Source of the DNA: Edaphobacillus lindanitolerans
GTDB lineage: Bacteria; Bacillota; Bacilli; Bacillales_A; Planococcaceae
DNA length: 64,000 bases
Direction of reading: 5' to 3'
Assembly (NCBI RefSeq): GCF_900156305.1
Contig: NZ_FTPL01000001.1
Span: 434,001 to 498,000 of the forward strand
A program made the translations under genes and the position numbers. Below are positions 61,840-64,000 of this stretch, in pieces (the stretch's first letter is position 1; each line of letters opens with the position of its first letter). Below the pieces are notes generated by a model. The model was not told where the DNA came from and did no database searches. It worked only from the letters and a program-made list of their open reading frames with translations.

Positions 61840-62515
61840 CTCCCCCGAACAGCTCCGTGAACAGGCGTTCCGCCGGAATCAACCCGATGAGCGACGTGAT
61901 GACCGCCATCGCGACGTTCAGCCCGATAAGCAGCCAGAGCAGACTTCGCTTCGCCTCCGGCAGATAATACCGGATAAACCGGAACTGAAACGCTATGACA
62001 ATCGCGGTCCCGATCGACAGCTGGTTGAGGAAGTAGATCAGGAACGGATAAGTGAGGAATGTCGCTGCGAGCGGACCGAATGACAGGAAAGAAACCGGCG
62101 CTGCCGCACCATTCACGAGAAAGACGATGAACACGAGCAACTTCTCGAGGAGAAGGATGCCTGTAATGAACAACTGCAGCACGACAAGCTTCCGGTAATG
62201 GATCCCTGTCAGCTTATGTAAAATGAACGAGATACCGTACAGATGGAACGCCGTATAAACAACCGCCCACAACATCGAACCGGCGAGGGACATCATCCGG
62301 GCAAGAGCAAATGTCTCGTCGTCGCCGTTGGCGGTGATCGGTGTCAGCCCGCGTGTACCGATCCCCCACATATTCATCAATGCATAAAGGATCAGTGCGG
62401 AGATGAACAGACCGACGACCCGCAATCGGAACCCCCTCATCGTGCTGTTGTCCAGCCGCTCCACCAATGTGCCCTGGTCGGTCAGATACCGCCAGAACTT
62501 GAAGTCGAAAAACAT
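61823..62515 (-). CDS. polytopic membrane protein linked to the HlyD-like adaptor
   Basis: Integral membrane protein (230 aa) with five to six hydrophobic helices (about 33-55, 78-104, 115-140, 150-175, 185-215) and a Yip1-like layout: a cytosolic N-terminus FDFKFWRYLTDQ followed by closely packed helices. No transporter motif recognised. ATG at 62515 is chosen because GGAAGGG lies 10 bases upstream and the extension from 62542 has no site. Coupled by overlap to the adaptor, so they probably form one complex (inference). Confidence 0.65.
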   Translation of the reverse strand: MFFDFKFWRYLTDQGTLVERLDNSTMRGFRLRVVGLFISALILYALMNMWGIGTRGLTPITANGDDETFALARMMSLAGSMLWAVVYTAFHLYGISFILHKLTGIHYRKLVVLQLFITGILLLEKLLVFIVFLVNGAAAPVSFLSFGPLAATFLTYPFLIYFLNQLSIGTAIVIAFQFRFIRYYLPEAKRSLLWLLIGLNVAMAVITSLIGLIPAERLFTELFGGGAAVE

Positions 62516-62566
62516 ATGCCCAATTCCCTTCCGGCCATGCAAGGTTGATAGACTGCCATATCATCC

Positions 62567-62594
62567 ACTTTACCAAAAGACGGCGTTTTTGTAA
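62567..62594 (-). promoter_or_regulatory. Promoter of the membrane protein/adaptor pair
   Basis: Minus strand TTACAA (62594-62589), 16-base spacer, TGG-TAAAGT (-10 at 62572-62567), about 50 bases before the ATG. Confidence 0.45.
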
Positions 62595-62814
62595 CCAGTC
62601 AAACAGACCATGCCCGGGGAACTATGACAAAATTTTGTTCAGGCAGACCGCTTTCGGCAGAAAGTTCCCGCATATCCCCCTAGGAATACGGCGAATCGGT
62701 GGGAATGGAAGGAATCCGGGTCATTTATCGGCACAGTCGCAAGGATGAAAACTTGACGGGCACGGCGGTTTGGGCGGCTGCACCGGGCTTCCGGGGTCAT
62801 TTTTCCATCATAAA

Positions 62815-62838
62815 AGCCCGCGGGAGCTCCGCCGGGCT
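62815..62838 (-). terminator. Terminator after the IDEAL-domain gene
   Basis: Stem AGCCCG.CGG/CCG.CGGGCT with a bulge, then TTTT on the minus strand, about 50 bases after the stop. Confidence 0.65.
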
Positions 62839-62889
62839 CTGGTCCATATCGGGTTGCCATGGCGTCCGGGCTGCACGGGGTTGTTCCGG

Positions 62890-63339
62890 TCATTGGCCAT
62901 TCAGTTGCCCGGCAAGGCGATGGAAGCTGTCACGGTCGCCTTCTGCAAGTGCACGGTCGATCAAGTTCATGAGGTTGGCGCGCTCGAACTCGGCGATGAG
63001 CACTTCCGCTTCGCCGGGTTCGATGAACATCGGATCGCTTTCCATGATGTCTGCCCCTTCGAGGATGTCTTTCAGATGGGTGTGGATGTCGGAGATCAGC
63101 AACAATTGATAGAGCGGGAGCCGGATGAACCGGCTGCCTTTTTGGAAAACGAAGATTTCGCCGAGATTTTCTACTTGGAGGTTTAGGAGATTGATATGGA
63201 TCTCCTTGCCTTCCGACGGGATAAAGTGGAACAGTTCTTCCCCTTTTTTGATTGTGAAATACTGATATTCGAAGACGAGTCTCACCCGTGTTTGTTCCTG
63301 TGTCATGTAAAAAGGCTTCATTCGTTGGATGTGCAGCAT
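62890..63339 (-). CDS. IDEAL-domain protein
   Basis: Cytoplasmic protein of 149 aa. The C-terminal 35 residues (ERANLMNLIDRALAEGDRD...LAGQLNG) fit the IDEAL motif, named after a conserved I-D-x-A-L core and present in small Bacillales regulatory or stability proteins; the first 110 residues are beta-rich and unassigned. ATG at 63339 is chosen (AGGGAGGG, 6 bases upstream). An extended -10 and a cre-like sequence lie upstream. Function unknown. Confidence 0.7.
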   Translation of the reverse strand: MLHIQRMKPFYMTQEQTRVRLVFEYQYFTIKKGEELFHFIPSEGKEIHINLLNLQVENLGEIFVFQKGSRFIRLPLYQLLLISDIHTHLKDILEGADIMESDPMFIEPGEAEVLIAEFERANLMNLIDRALAEGDRDSFHRLAGQLNGQ

Positions 63340-63376
63340 GGGGCTCCCTCCCTTTATCGCAATTTTCAATACTTTC

Positions 63377-63407
63377 ATTTTACCATAATTATATGAAAGC
63401 GCATACA
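63377..63407 (-). promoter_or_regulatory. Promoter with cre-like site, IDEAL gene
   Basis: Extended -10 TGG-TAAAAT (63382-63377, minus). Just upstream TGTATGCGCTTTCA (63407-63394) matches the CcpA site TGWAANCGNTNWCA at all but one position. Confidence 0.4.
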
Positions 63408-63450
63408 GAAAAATCCGGGCTATCCAGCCTGTCCCCTCCATGCCTTTCTT

Positions 63451-63804
63451 TTATTCCTTCTGCCGTCCCCTTTTGCCGTTTCCGTCCTTTCCGTTCAAAA
63501 AGAACCCGAATCGGTTTTCCCCGTACTCCAGCACATACGAAGACATGAGCCGTGGACCCAGGATCCTGAATCCTTCGCGGTATGCGGGATGTTTCTCAAA
63601 GACGATGCTTCCTTTCCTCAGGTCGATTTCCACGTCCGTGAGCAGGATAGGGCCGAACAGCATATAGGGCACAGTGCCGACTGGGGCATCCCCTTCCTGG
63701 ATGACCTGTATTCTGCCGTCGCCTGAATCCCGCCTGATCAGCCGCCAATTTCTATTTTCCCGTGTCACCGTCGGATTTTTGATGATAATTTCATACCGGG
63801 CCAT
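63451..63804 (-). CDS. conserved-looking hypothetical protein
   Basis: Soluble protein of 117 aa, no family recognised. It opens with ARYEIIIKNPTVTRENRNWR, is rich in Arg, Gly and hydrophobic beta-type strands, and ends in a very basic tail (KDGNGKRGRQKE). ATG at 63804 follows GGGAGG by 7 bases; codon 1 at 63810 would be a GTG. It lies 110 bases upstream of the IDEAL gene on the same strand, and the region between carries the IDEAL promoter, so it may be separate. Nothing clear is seen between 63805 and the window end. Confidence 0.6.
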   Translation of the reverse strand: MARYEIIIKNPTVTRENRNWRLIRRDSGDGRIQVIQEGDAPVGTVPYMLFGPILLTDVEIDLRKGSIVFEKHPAYREGFRILGPRLMSSYVLEYGENRFGFFLNGKDGNGKRGRQKE

Positions 63805-64000
63805 GCCCACGCCTCCCTTTCAGTTTCAACAGCTTTTCCGGCATCCGTTCAATTAACAGCAGGGCCAACTGCAGAATAAAGCGGGCCGTCATTTTTGTAC
63901 CAATAAAGCCATCTGTCCCGCCGGCCGGAGCCGGGTACGGGTGGCAGGCATGTGGATACGGGGATGAAGGCTTTCGGCTTCGTTTACGTTTCGCACCCCG

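Larger units (their letters stand above)
62516..62889. other. Intergenic region 62.5-62.9 kb
   Basis: The 374 bases between the membrane-protein start and the IDEAL gene contain the upstream promoter (62567-62594), the IDEAL gene terminator (62815-62838) and otherwise no supported gene; open frames on the plus strand lack ribosome sites and recognisable products. Confidence 0.6.

Overview
The window is a GC-rich (mid-50s percent by eye, not computed) chromosomal segment of a low-copy-mobile-element Firmicute. Gene content and order follow the Bacillus subtilis chromosome closely (yitU/yitV/yitW; addB-addA with yisK/yisL; csbA-minJ-ctpB-ftsX-ftsE-cccB-prfB-secA-hpf; comFC-comFA-degV-degU-degS-yvyE-lytR-tagO). 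Together with Sigma-B, WalR, LexA and CtsR type sites this points to Bacillales. The high GC suggests a Planococcaceae (Caryophanaceae) member such as a Bhargavaea- or Planococcus-like organism; that last step is inference. I see no rRNA, tRNA, CRISPR array, prophage or intact insertion sequence.

Layout. 1-9.2 kb: a ClpB-type disaggregase without the usual N-domain behind a CtsR operator (runs off the left edge), yitW-yitV, the divergent yitU-degV-CoA disulfide reductase operon, a membrane-anchored alpha-amylase-like protein that has lost key catalytic residues, yisL and yisK. 9.2-19.7 kb: the addB-addA recombination nuclease operon with a LexA-like box over its promoter, followed by a DUF418 membrane protein; a TVP38/TMEM64 protein; azlC-azlD. 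19.8-24 kb: an apparent minus-strand operon of a polytopic membrane protein, a TlpA/ResA-like thioredoxin, CtpB protease, MinJ-like PDZ protein and CsbA. 24.2-33 kb: M23 peptidoglycan hydrolase with coiled coil, its likely regulators FtsX and FtsE, cytochrome c CccB, release factor 2 (with the programmed +1 frameshift), SecA and the long ribosome hibernation factor with overlapping Sigma-B/Sigma-H-like promoters. 33-42 kb: comFA-comFC, degV, an extra lipoprotein, degS-degU, yvyE, lytR and tagO (wall teichoic acid/LCP functions). 42-47.5 kb: two small hydrophilic, probably Sigma-B-controlled stress proteins that share a short C-terminal motif, flanking nagB, an ACT-domain malic enzyme and an alanine/glycine symporter. 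47.4-54.6 kb: a 1300-residue secreted subtilase with a Gly/Pro-rich tail, a SulP transporter, and a three-LysM NlpC/P60 endopeptidase behind a triple WalR-type repeat. 54.6-64 kb: TagA, an aminotransferase, a DMT transporter, an exonuclease, the 5'-truncated remnant of a surface protein, a DUF421 protein, a glycine-rich general stress protein, a HlyD-like adaptor with a membrane partner, an IDEAL-domain protein and an unknown protein.

Common themes are cell-envelope construction and turnover (FtsEX plus M23 hydrolase, LytR, TagO, TagA, LysM endopeptidase, CtpB, secreted subtilase), stress response (four Sigma-B-like promoters, CtsR, LexA) and post-exponential regulation (DegSU, ComF, HPF). 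Almost every transcription unit ends in a recognisable Rho-independent terminator. No clearly new defence or metabolic system is visible. The observations most worth checking are the LexA-like addBA promoter, the N-domain-less ClpB, the catalytically degenerate amylase-like protein, the paired Sigma-B hydrophilic proteins, the thioredoxin/membrane-protein pair in the ctpB-minJ operon, and a possible plus-strand RNA near 47.3-47.4 kb.
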